A DNA stretch of 9,891 bases from Candidatus Bathyarchaeota archaeon (GTDB lineage: Archaea; Thermoproteota; Bathyarchaeia; Bathyarchaeales; DTEX01), in NCBI GenBank assembly GCA_026414245.1, contig JAOAJJ010000034.1, positions 1 through 9,891 on the forward strand, written 5' to 3'. The stretch's first letter is position 1, and every line of letters starts with the position of its first letter. The notes beneath the pieces are model-generated. The model was not told where the DNA came from, did not search any database, and worked only from the letters and a program-made list of their open reading frames with translations. The position numbers and the translations under genes were made by a program. Of the stretch, positions 1 through 6,332 are shown one piece after another.

Positions 1-112
1 ATGTTTCACCATGCGCTTTGTCCAGCTGCCTCCCCTTTTATTGTTATTTTACTTGCAACTATTTAAGCCTAAAATTAAACTATAAATGGTGTAAGAATAG
101 GGGAGAGTTTTC
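1..112. promoter_or_regulatory. Upstream region and promoter/RBS of the rhamnosidase operon
   Basis: No gene can be assigned here because several frames are open across so short a stretch. Two TATA-like elements are visible: TATTTAAG near 59-66 and CTATAAAT near 80-87. The first is better placed to leave a leader containing the strong ribosome-binding site GGGGAGAG at 100-107, five bases before the ATG at 113. T-rich runs at 35-52 could be a terminator of an upstream plus-strand gene. On the minus strand GGGGAGG (29-35) lies 16 bases before an ATG at 12, so a divergent gene starting at the window edge is also possible. These choices cannot be separated with this little sequence. Confidence 0.5.
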
Positions 113-2803
113 ATGAGTAAGGATGAAGAGCTCTTCCTTGAAGAACCCTTTGATCTGCTCTGTGAATATTGCGTCGATCCACTTGGTATAGATGTTCTTA
201 AACCAAGGTTTTCATGGAAATTGGAGCATCACGAACGTGGGCGAGAACAGTCAGCTTATCAGGTTTTAGTTGCCTCCTCTATGGAAAACATACTTGAAGA
301 TATTGGCGACATGTGGGATAGCGGTAGAGTAGATTCAAATCAATCGGTGAATGTTGAATATGCCGGAAAAACCTTAGAAAGTGGTAAAACTTATTATTGG
401 AAGGTGAGATGGTGGGATGATAAGGGGCGCGTAAGCTCTTGGAGTAGAATTGCTAAGTTTGAGATGGGTTTACTTAAGCCAGAGGACTGGAGAGCTAAGT
501 GGATTAGCGGCGGAAAGATGTTTAGAAAAAGTTTCACTGTGAAAAGTAAGGTTAGGCAGGCAAGAGCTTACGTGAGCGGTCTAGGTTATTATGAATTACG
601 CATAAATGGTCGGAAAGTAGACGATTACGTATTAGATCCGGGATGGACAGATTACGAGAAAATCGTGCTTTACACAACCTATGATATTACAGATTATCTC
701 AAAGAAGGAGAGAACGTCGTTGGAATAATGCTTGGTAACGGGCGATATAATATTAGGCCCCATGGAGGCTTCTCCCATAAGCACTATGGAGAGCCGAGAG
801 CGATACTCCAGATAAATATAAACTATGCAGACGGCAGTCAAGAAATCGTGGTTAGCGACGAGAGCTGGAAGATAGGTGAGAGCCCAATAATTGATGACGA
901 TATTTATGATGGCGAAATTTATGATGCTAGATTAGAGAAAGATGGTTGGGACTGCCCCGGCTATGATGACTCCACATGGAGAAAAGCTAAAGTTGTGGAG
1001 CCGCCCGGCGGGAGACTTGTTTCAGGAGCAACTTTCCCACCAATAAGAGCTGTTAAAGTGCTCCAGCCATTAAATGTTAGTAATCCAAAGCCTAATGTCT
1101 ACATATTTGATTTTGGTCAAAATTTTAGCGGTTGGGTTAGGTTAACTGTCAGTGGTCCAAGAGGGACAGAAGTTAAGCTTAGATACGCAGAGTTACTCAA
1201 TCCTGACGGCACAATAAATACTGCGCCAAATAGAACGGCTAAGGCTGAAGACGTATATATTTTGAAAGGCGACGGGATCGAGATCTATGAGCCTAGATTT
1301 ACTTATCACGGTTTCAGATACGTGGAGGTAACTGGTTTTCCGGGTTTACCAAGCATAAATAGTTTAGAGGGAATAGTTGTGCACGCAGACGTTGAGCAAA
1401 CCGGTAGCTTCTTATGCTCAAATGAAATAATAAACAGAATACATGGGAATATATTGTGGGGGCAATTAAGCAACCTAATGAGTGTTCCTACAGACTGCCC
1501 GCAGAGAGATGAACGTATGGGTTGGATGGGTGATGCACAGCTTTCAGCTGAAGAAGCAATATATAACTTTAACATGGCAGATTTTTATACAAAGTGGCTC
1601 CGCGATATAAGAGCGACTCAAATTGAGGATGGAAGCGTACCGGATGTTGTTCCGCCATACTGGGTTCTTTACCCAGCGGATCCAGTTTATGGAGAAGCAT
1701 GCATACTCATTCCATGGTACCTATATTTATATTATGGTGACAGAAGGGCTCTTGAAGAAAACTATGCGACTATGAAAAAGTGGGTTGATTTTTTGAGCGG
1801 TAAAGCCGAGAATTATATATTGAAATTTAGCAAGTATGGGGATTGGTGTCCGCCAGGACAAATAAAGTCTCCATATACACCGGGTGAAGCGGTATCCACA
1901 TTATGCTACTATGAATCTACATTACTATTGTCTAGAGTTGCGCAAATACTTGGTAGGGCGGAAGAGGCCAAATTTTATGCCGAGATCGCTGAAAAAATAA
2001 AGGAAGCATTTAATAGGGAGTACTTGAAAGGGGAATACTATGCGCCGTTAAAGGAAGCCTTAGATGCCGTCTTACCAGTCAGCTATAGCCAAACTATTAA
2101 CGCTCTTCCCTTATACTTTGATATTGTTCCAATAGATGAGCGGGAGTCTGTGATAAGGAAACTAATAGAGGATTTAACTATCGCTCGAGATTATCATGTT
2201 AATTGTGGAATAGTTGGAGTAAAGTATCTTTTCGATGTACTGACGAGATATGGGTACATAGACGTAGCCTATAAAATTGTGACGCAGACAACATATCCGA
2301 GCTGGGGATACATGGTTAGGGAAGGCGCGACAACACTATGGGAAAGATGGGAATATTTAACAAATTCGGGAATGAACTCCCATAACCACATCATGCTCGG
2401 CAGCATAGATGCATGGTTTTATAAGGCTTTGGCTGGCATAAATGCCGATATATCGAAGCCAGGCTTTGAAAAAATAATAATCAAACCCCATGTTCCCAGC
2501 GACCTTAAGTATGCCGGTGCCTCCCTAAAAACAATTCGCGGATTAGTAATATCGAAATGGAGGAGGGATAATAACTCGATAACTCTCGAGGTCAAGATAC
2601 CTGTTAATAGCAAGGGAGAAGTTTATATTCCGTTGCTTGGCTTAAAAAATCCCGTAATTAGAGAAAACGAAAGAATCATATGGAAGAATGAAACCTTTAT
2701 TCACGAAGCCCCGGAAATAACATTCGTCAGAAAAGAGGAGAATTACTTAATTCTCGAAATTGGATCTGGAAGCTACGTTTTTCAAGTAGCGGAGCAATCC
2801 TGA
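113..2803 (+). CDS. Alpha-L-rhamnosidase, glycoside hydrolase family 78, cytosolic
   Basis: Hydrolyses terminal alpha-L-rhamnosyl linkages with inversion, freeing rhamnose from glycosides or polysaccharide fragments. The 896 residues are full length for GH78. Order seen: Ig-like N-terminal domain (about 12-122, with the typical DPLGIDVLKPRFSW), the lectin-like rhamnosidase N domain (about 135-305, LRINGRKV and DPGWTDY), a beta-sandwich (about 315-425), the (alpha/alpha)6 catalytic barrel (about 430-775) and a C-terminal beta domain. The catalytic signature TDCPQRDERMGWMGDAQ gives D461, general-acid candidate E467 and D474; GATTLWERWE gives general-base candidate E744. All expected key residues are present. 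There is no signal peptide, so it should act in the cytosol on imported oligosaccharide. The ATG at 113 follows GGGGAGAG. It heads the operon, with the next start one base after its stop. The family call is firm; the natural substrate is unknown. Confidence 0.95.
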   Translation: MSKDEELFLEEPFDLLCEYCVDPLGIDVLKPRFSWKLEHHERGREQSAYQVLVASSMENILEDIGDMWDSGRVDSNQSVNVEYAGKTLESGKTYYWKVRWWDDKGRVSSWSRIAKFEMGLLKPEDWRAKWISGGKMFRKSFTVKSKVRQARAYVSGLGYYELRINGRKVDDYVLDPGWTDYEKIVLYTTYDITDYLKEGENVVGIMLGNGRYNIRPHGGFSHKHYGEPRAILQININYADGSQEIVVSDESWKIGESPIIDDDIYDGEIYDARLEKDGWDCPGYDDSTWRKAKVVEPPGGRLVSGATFPPIRAVKVLQPLNVSNPKPNVYIFDFGQNFSGWVRLTVSGPRGTEVKLRYAELLNPDGTINTAPNRTAKAEDVYILKGDGIEIYEPRFTYHGFRYVEVTGFPGLPSINSLEGIVVHADVEQTGSFLCSNEIINRIHGNILWGQLSNLMSVPTDCPQRDERMGWMGDAQLSAEEAIYNFNMADFYTKWLRDIRATQIEDGSVPDVVPPYWVLYPADPVYGEACILIPWYLYLYYGDRRALEENYATMKKWVDFLSGKAENYILKFSKYGDWCPPGQIKSPYTPGEAVSTLCYYESTLLLSRVAQILGRAEEAKFYAEIAEKIKEAFNREYLKGEYYAPLKEALDAVLPVSYSQTINALPLYFDIVPIDERESVIRKLIEDLTIARDYHVNCGIVGVKYLFDVLTRYGYIDVAYKIVTQTTYPSWGYMVREGATTLWERWEYLTNSGMNSHNHIMLGSIDAWFYKALAGINADISKPGFEKIIIKPHVPSDLKYAGASLKTIRGLVISKWRRDNNSITLEVKIPVNSKGEVYIPLLGLKNPVIRENERIIWKNETFIHEAPEITFVRKEENYLILEIGSGSYVFQVAEQS

Positions 2804-2804
2804 A

Positions 2805-4067
2805 ATGAGTATGAAAATCACTTTATTTTCTTTAATCCTCCTATTACTCGCTAACTGCTTAATAAACTATGTGGAGTGTACTGAGAGTTTCACTATGAAA
2901 AATACCGCGATCAATGCTCCTATCTTGGCAAAAACTGTGAGGGAATTACCCAGCCAAATCTATTATGATAAGGTTTTAGGCAGCTGGTTGGGGCAGATGA
3001 TAGGTAACATTCTTGGATTGCCGACTGAGGGAAGGTTTATAGAGAAGCCAAATCCAACATATGTGACATATTATCCAAGGGTTCCTTCAGGGGCTTTTAC
3101 AGACGATGACACAAGCATGGAATGGGTTTTCCTGCACATGCTAGAAGAGCATGGTTTTGAAATCACGTATTCTCAAATAAGAGACGAATGGATCGAGCAT
3201 ATAAATAGCGCAATATGGTGCGCTAACGCCCGCGCTAGGGAGTTAATGGATAAGGGATATGTGCCTCCGGAAACAGGCTCTAAGAAGAATAATGAGTATT
3301 GGGGTTTTATAGATGCCCAGATCGAATGCGAGCTCTTTGGGCTCATACATCCGGGAATGCCTAGTAAGGCTTATGAAATGGCTAAATTTTTTGCGCGTGT
3401 AACCAACGATGATTACGCTGTTGAAGCGGCGGCATTCTATGCCGCTATGTTTAGCTGCGCTTTCTTTGAGAGCGACGTCTCCTTAATTGTGAAAACTGCT
3501 TTCTCACTGGTTCCAAGAGATAGCTTGACATGGGAGGTTATCTCTAACGTCATCAAGTGGCATGAGGAGACAGGGGACTGGAGAGAAACTAGGGAGAAAA
3601 TATGGAGAGAGTATGGTTCTTATGGATGGATAAGCTCGCCATTAAATTTGGCTTCCGTGGTTATGGCGATACTCTACGGTAATGGGGACTTCGAGGCGAG
3701 CCTAATGATAGCTAATTCAGCTGGCTGGGATAACGACTGCAATGCCGCAACGGTGGGCGGGCTTCTCGGCTTAATCGTTGGAGAGAAGGAAATTAAAGAG
3801 AAATGGAAGAAGCCGCTGATGAACATTTACATAAATACAAATAGAGATAATTTGCCAGCATCTGAGCCCATCACTGAGATAGCGCTAAGAACTCAAAAAA
3901 TGGCTGAGAAAGCGATCATTAGGTATGGAGGATTGATAACGTCGAGGAATGGTGAGAAAATTTACCTTATAGAAACAGAGGTGCCCTACGCTGAACCTTT
4001 GAATAATTTTCCGATGAAAACTTGGCGAGAAAAAGATTTTCTACACCGATTTGTTGTGGCGAGTTAG
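2805..4067 (+). CDS. Exported ADP-ribosylglycohydrolase-family protein, probably the N-terminal part of a frameshifted gene
   Basis: A member of the ADP-ribosylglycohydrolase (ARH, ADP_ribosyl_GH) fold, a dinuclear Mg enzyme that normally cleaves ADP-ribose from proteins or nucleotides. Seen: DKVLGSWLGQMIGNILGLPTEG near residues 55-76, the first metal motif TDDDTSME (T99-E106, ligands T99, D100, D101) and the second metal motif GWDNDCNAATVGG (D309, D311). The metal site therefore looks intact. Residues 1-25 form a hydrophobic signal peptide or anchor, so the enzyme faces outward, where NAD-derived ADP-ribose is unusual; a glycan-related substrate is a fair inference given the neighbouring rhamnosidase. 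The start is one base past the rhamnosidase stop, with GGAG at 2791-2794; a second ATG six bases on is equally possible. The ORF ends with a short unrelated-looking tail just after another frame opens that carries surface domains, which suggests truncation by a frameshift. Confidence 0.88.
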   Translation: MSMKITLFSLILLLLANCLINYVECTESFTMKNTAINAPILAKTVRELPSQIYYDKVLGSWLGQMIGNILGLPTEGRFIEKPNPTYVTYYPRVPSGAFTDDDTSMEWVFLHMLEEHGFEITYSQIRDEWIEHINSAIWCANARARELMDKGYVPPETGSKKNNEYWGFIDAQIECELFGLIHPGMPSKAYEMAKFFARVTNDDYAVEAAAFYAAMFSCAFFESDVSLIVKTAFSLVPRDSLTWEVISNVIKWHEETGDWRETREKIWREYGSYGWISSPLNLASVVMAILYGNGDFEASLMIANSAGWDNDCNAATVGGLLGLIVGEKEIKEKWKKPLMNIYINTNRDNLPASEPITEIALRTQKMAEKAIIRYGGLITSRNGEKIYLIETEVPYAEPLNNFPMKTWREKDFLHRFVVAS

Positions 4068-4888
4068 ACAACTGGCTTACCATTAGAAATACCTTTGAGG
4101 ACTTAAATGTAATTAGAGATGGAATTTTAACGAAGAGAAGCTTAAGGAGCTTAAATCTTGGATTTATAGACTGGTGGGGTTTTACTTTCGGTAGAACATT
4201 GAGGGTAAATCGTGTAGTTTACTATCAAGGAGATATTTCTGAAAAATGTGGTTGGATGAATTTGATTGTGCAGTATAGGGATAACATGGGGCGTTGGGTT
4301 AACGTGAGCGAATTAGAAATTGCATCTGAAGGCGGGGAAAAACCTTTTGGAAGATTTATCTTTAAATTTAATACTGTCAGCGGAACCGGGATTAGAATTT
4401 TTGGCGAACCTAAGTCATTTAATGGATACACCTCTATCGCTGAGCTTGAAATATTTTATATCGGGGAAGACCTAAAAATAGAGCCGACTAAACCAACCAA
4501 TCTAAAGACTACTCTACTTCTGAATGGTAGTGTTCTTTTAGAATGGGTTGACAACTCGAAGAATGAGTTCAGCTTTAGAATTCTTAGAAAGGAATTCTGG
4601 CAAAAAATCTATGAAGAGATAGCTGCCGTAGGCACAAACGTTAATACTTATATTGATTCTGAAACACAGCCATTTCGAATATATAATTACATTATTATAG
4701 CGGAGAACGAGTTTGGTTTATCAGAACCATCAAACGAAAGCGCTGTTTTTTCCTGGCCGCCGCTCCTAGGAGATATAAGAATCAGCATGCTAGCTCTTTT
4801 AGCAATAGTGTTTATTACGGTGATTATAGCGCTTCTGATGAAGACAAAGAGGCTGAAAGTTGAATTTATTAGAGAGCATAGAATGTGA
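4022..4888 (+). CDS. Discoidin-like (F5/8C, CBM32-type) + fibronectin III + membrane anchor; probable C-terminal half of the preceding gene in the -1 frame
   Basis: Residues about 25-147 resemble a discoidin/F5-8 type C carbohydrate-binding domain (a WWGFTFG strand, a VQYRDNMGRWVNV core, and a TGIRIFGEP...SIAELEIFY ending). Residues about 155-247 are a fibronectin type III domain (KPTNLKTT..., LEWVDNS, YIIIAENEFGLSEPS). Residues 253-273 are a membrane helix followed by basic KTKRLK, a stop-transfer anchor near the C-terminus. Such domains belong outside the cell, yet this ORF has no signal peptide and its only nominal start is a TTG at 4022 inside the preceding gene with no ribosome-binding site. 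The frame is closed upstream by TAA at 4004-4006. The simplest reading is one protein (signal peptide, ARH, discoidin, FN3, anchor) broken by a -1 shift between 4007 and 4067. Whether that shift is programmed, mutational or a sequencing error is open. Confidence 0.8.
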   Translation: MARKRFSTPICCGELDNWLTIRNTFEDLNVIRDGILTKRSLRSLNLGFIDWWGFTFGRTLRVNRVVYYQGDISEKCGWMNLIVQYRDNMGRWVNVSELEIASEGGEKPFGRFIFKFNTVSGTGIRIFGEPKSFNGYTSIAELEIFYIGEDLKIEPTKPTNLKTTLLLNGSVLLEWVDNSKNEFSFRILRKEFWQKIYEEIAAVGTNVNTYIDSETQPFRIYNYIIIAENEFGLSEPSNESAVFSWPPLLGDIRISMLALLAIVFITVIIALLMKTKRLKVEFIREHRM

Positions 4889-4945
4889 AAAACTGAGGGT
4901 TTAATTTTACCACGCTAGTCCAATTATTTTTAAATATGGGGCTAC
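4889..4945. terminator. Convergent intergenic gap with oligo-T stretches for both strands
   Basis: The plus-strand operon and the minus-strand small gene converge here. TTTTT at 4927-4931 on plus could end the rhamnosidase operon. On minus, the complement of GAAAAAC at 4887-4893 gives a five-T run after the stop at 4946. Archaeal intrinsic termination needs little more than oligo-T, so both are plausible. No hairpin was seen. Confidence 0.4.
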
Positions 4946-5158
4946 TCAAATTTTCAGTTCCACAATCTCATCTTCGGAAAAATAGCTAATCTTCTTTCCC
5001 GCTCTAAGACCCGCCAAAGTTAATGCTACACTTAAGAGATAGTCGTCGGAACTAATGTAGATCACATCAACATCGTTGAGTAGAACATTAATCCTATCTA
5101 TTATTGCTCCAATATTTTTCTCCCTTACAGATTCTACTCTGATATTGGGAACTAGCAA
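4946..5158 (-). CDS. Small uncharacterised alpha/beta protein, possibly Rossmann or PIN/NYN-like
   Basis: The frame is open from 5275, but the convincing protein-like part begins near a TTG at 5158 (70 residues, MLVPNIRVESV...); the longer version from the ATG at 5275 would add a proline- and serine-rich stretch overlapping the divergent gene. The core has a helix (IGAIIDRINVLLND), a buried strand ending in acidic residues (VDVIYISSDD), a helix (YLLSVALTLAGLRAG) and a final strand (KKISYF). That pattern, with a strand ending in S-D-D and a following helix, recalls the C-terminal half of PIN or NYN nucleases, but no family can be named and the N-terminal acidic residues of a full PIN domain are not evident. 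A TATA-like CTTAAAAAC (minus strand, 5177-5185) is about 25 bases before the TTG, as in a leaderless archaeal transcript. It could also be the remnant of a larger gene. Confidence 0.5.
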   Translation of the reverse strand: MLVPNIRVESVREKNIGAIIDRINVLLNDVDVIYISSDDYLLSVALTLAGLRAGKKISYFSEDEIVELKI

Positions 5159-5176
5159 ATTTCGTGAACTAGCAGT

Positions 5177-5223
5177 GTTTTTAAGTTCCTTAAATACTCT
5201 TTTTCTGTTTGGAGGCTGGTTTA
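5177..5223. promoter_or_regulatory. Shared divergent promoter of two small genes
   Basis: TTTTTAAG (5178-5185) and CTTAAATAC (5189-5197) are TATA-like elements. The first, read on minus, suits a start at about 5158. Either could serve the plus-strand gene at 5224, for which GGAGG at 5211-5215 is a strong ribosome-binding site eight bases before the ATG. Confidence 0.45.
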
Positions 5224-5595
5224 ATGGTGTTACACTTGAGGGAAGCCCGAAGAAAGAACGAGAATCTAGTAGCATTCAGAATACCGCGGGAACTGAGTGT
5301 AACACTCCGAAAAATGGGAGTAAACCCGAAAGAAGCATGCTTAAAAGCGCTTTACGAAATAGCGGGTAGAAGCAGCCTTAACCTTGGTGTTCGAACACGA
5401 ACCCCGAAAACGGAGCCGTTTTTAAGCCCTTTTTGCAAGAATCAGATTGAAAAATTGGCGGGCCCGGGGGGAATTGAACCCCCGACCCCCGGGTTAAAAG
5501 CCCGGTGCTCTATCCTTGCTGAGCTACGGGCCCAGCCAAATATTCTGGTGATTAAAGCAAAATTTAATGTTTTCTGTCGCTATTATGTTGGTTAA
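5224..5595 (+). CDS. Small ribbon-helix-helix-like protein whose reading frame continues antisense through tRNA-Lys
   Basis: The first 50 or so residues look like a CopG/VapB-type DNA-binding protein: a strand (ENLVAFRIPREL), helix one (SVTLRKMG), a turn (VNP) and helix two (KEACLKALYEIAGR), roughly residues 13-48. GGAGG eight bases before the ATG at 5224 makes the start convincing; an in-frame ATG at 5209 lies before that site and is less likely. From about residue 78 to 104 the frame is simply the complement of the tRNA, giving the GGIEPPTPGLKARCS string known from spurious tRNA-antisense ORFs, and it ends at TAA 5593-5595. So the N-terminus looks real while the C-terminal third probably reflects loss of the original stop or tail. 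Such proteins are often antitoxins or small repressors; no co-directional toxin is present, though the divergent 4946-5158 gene is a possible partner. Confidence 0.5.
   Translation: MVLHLREARRKNENLVAFRIPRELSVTLRKMGVNPKEACLKALYEIAGRSSLNLGVRTRTPKTEPFLSPFCKNQIEKLAGPGGIEPPTPGLKARCSILAELRAQPNILVIKAKFNVFCRYYVG
5451..5455 (-). terminator. Oligo-T terminator of tRNA-Lys
   Basis: On the minus strand TTTTT follows the encoded CCA with a two-base AA overlap region (CCAATTTTTC), a typical archaeal termination signal directly behind a tRNA. Confidence 0.55.
5456..5533 (-). tRNA. tRNA-Lys (anticodon UUU), intronless, CCA encoded
   Basis: Read on the minus strand the cloverleaf is complete: acceptor GGGCCCG paired with CGGGCCC, D arm GCTC/GAGC with a ten-base loop, anticodon stem CCGGG/CCCGG around loop CTTTTAA (anticodon TTT at the centre), a five-base variable region GGGTC, and T arm GGGGG/CCCCC around TTCAATT. 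The discriminator base is G, and CCA is encoded at 5458-5456, so the mature 75-base body is 5459-5533. The GC-rich stems contrast with the AT-rich surroundings, as expected for an RNA gene in a warm-growing archaeon. There is no intron in the anticodon loop. Confidence 0.97.
5551..5570 (-). promoter_or_regulatory. Promoter of tRNA-Lys
   Basis: On the minus strand ACATTAAATTTTGCTTTAAT contains two TATA-like cores, CATTAAATT (about 28-36 bases before the mature 5' end) and CTTTAAT (about 18-24 before). The first fits archaeal TATA spacing if transcription begins a few bases ahead of the mature end. Confidence 0.5.
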
Positions 5596-5745
5596 CTATG
5601 TGATCTACTTGACTGGAAAGCATCTGACCTGAATGTTATTGCCGATTGGTATCTCGAAGACTTTTTCTCAGATTTTATTTCTCTGAGAAAATTTATACGG
5701 GTAGAGATCTTGCAGGGTGAGGAAAATAAATGGGGTGAGCGATGA
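5596..5745 (+). pseudogene. Start-less open stretch, possible gene remnant coupled to the next mini-ORF
   Basis: After the TAA at 5593-5595 the same frame stays open for 49 codons to TGA at 5743-5745. The peptide contains DLNVIADWYLEDFFSDFISL and ends in GEENKWGER, a protein-like composition, but there is no ATG, GTG or well-placed TTG start. Its stop overlaps the ATG of the next mini-ORF as ATGA, the usual arrangement of coupled genes. It may be the tail of a gene whose front has been lost next to the tRNA, or chance. I recognise no family. Confidence 0.25.
5663..5691. repeat. Perfect 10-bp inverted repeat with 9-base spacer
   Basis: TTTTCTCAGA (5663-5672) and TCTGAGAAAA (5682-5691) are perfect reverse complements. 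The right arm abuts a TATA-like AAATTTATAC at 5688-5697, so it could be an operator over the promoter of the 5742 mini-ORF. It could instead form an RNA hairpin; it is not followed by oligo-T on plus. Confidence 0.6.
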
Positions 5746-5867
5746 TATTCCTGTCAGTTTTCATTAATTTTCCAGCAGCAACTTTGATGCGCCTAGATCC
5801 GCTGCTTGGAAAATCATTGTTTCAGCTTCCAGTAATATTGTTTGTTGGAGCCGTATTTAATGGATAG
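5742..5867 (+). CDS. Small hydrophobic ORF (41 aa), function unknown, possibly truncated
   Basis: Encodes MIFLSVFINFPAATLMRLDPL followed by a second hydrophobic stretch, SLFQLPVILFVGAVFNG, so two short membrane segments. GGTGAGC at 5734-5740 lies close to the ATG, and the ATG overlaps the upstream stop as ATGA. The abrupt end at NG-TAG inside a membrane-like stretch suggests the front end of a larger membrane protein cut short. No family recognised. Confidence 0.3.
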   Translation: MIFLSVFINFPAATLMRLDPLLGKSLFQLPVILFVGAVFNG

Positions 5868-5983
5868 TATATGGGTCATTGCATAACTAATATTCAGCAT
5901 TAACCTATAAAATGTGAGAGAGGCGAGGATGAATGGGATGAGCTTCACATTATTTTAGAGTTCTTAATCTATAGATTTTAGTT
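5868..5983. repeat. Gene-free stretch with a palindromic hairpin past the minus-strand operon end
   Basis: No gene seen. AATCTATAGATT (5966-5977) is a perfect 12-base palindrome, and it is flanked by outer arms AGAGTT (5957-5962) and AACTCT (5987-5992), the latter just inside the end of the minus-strand gene. Its position suits a 3' hairpin of the minus-strand operon, though no T-run follows on that strand. Confidence 0.4.
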
Positions 5984-6286
5984 CTAAACTCTTAATTTTC
6001 TTTTAACGATTATCGAGATGGCTGCTGCTGATATGGCTCCGAGGACGAACTTTAATGCGAGGTCAAGCCAATTGACATCTGTAACCGGAGCTTTAGGTAT
6101 GGCTAGTGTTTCTGCACTTTCATCCCTATCTACCAGATTTGCGTTTTCTGGCGTTTCAGTTTTCATCTCATCAAATGCTTCCACATCCACGCTCGCAGGG
6201 TTTATGCGAAGAAACAGGAGGGGCATTAGGGCTAGGGTTGCGCCGAGAACCGCTGCAAATATTAGGTTGAGGAAAGTTTTCTTCAT
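5984..6286 (-). CDS. Small two-helix membrane protein with an acidic extracytoplasmic loop
   Basis: From the ATG at 6286 it has 100 residues: basic MKK start, a membrane helix or uncleaved signal (about 5-26), an acidic loop rich in E and D (about 30-73, including VDVEAFDEMKTE and VDRDESAET), a second helix (about 74-94) and a basic KRKLRV tail. The charge pattern puts both ends in the cytosol and the acidic loop outside. Alternative in-frame starts are ATG at 6292 and TTG at 6301; none has a perfect ribosome-binding site, and GATGG six bases ahead favours 6286. It follows the winged-helix gene by a few tens of bases, so the two are probably cotranscribed. No family recognised. Its place beside a membrane regulator and an exported propeller suggests an accessory or partner in sensing or assembly; this is inference. 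Confidence 0.75.
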   Translation of the reverse strand: MKKTFLNLIFAAVLGATLALMPLLFLRINPASVDVEAFDEMKTETPENANLVDRDESAETLAIPKAPVTDVNWLDLALKFVLGAISAAAISIIVKRKLRV

Positions 6287-6332
6287 TCTCATCCATCTCA
6301 AATATTATTTATTTCTGTTCCCTTTAATTATT

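Noticed and set aside
1..12. Divergent minus-strand gene starting at 12
   Set aside because: GGGGAGG upstream is suggestive, but only four codons are visible and the spacing is long.
632..2613. Minus-strand ORFs inside the rhamnosidase gene
   Set aside because: Shadows of a full-length, motif-complete gene; no ribosome-binding sites or family signals.
4022..4040. Classical slippery heptamer for programmed -1 frameshifting
   Set aside because: The A5 and T4 runs do not fit X-XXY-YYZ in the incoming frame, so programming is left as a possibility and not claimed as a feature.
5456..5533. Protein segment GGIEPPTPGLKARCS as a conserved domain
   Set aside because: It is the translation of the tRNA complement, a well-known spurious string in databases.
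5865..5903. TAG at 5865 read as pyrrolysine in the hydrophobic mini-ORF
   Set aside because: Read-through adds only eleven codons before TAA and there is no other sign of pyrrolysine use.
4889..5983. Integrated mobile element at tRNA-Lys
   Set aside because: No integrase, no repeat of the tRNA 3' end within the window and no transposase; only small remnants are seen.
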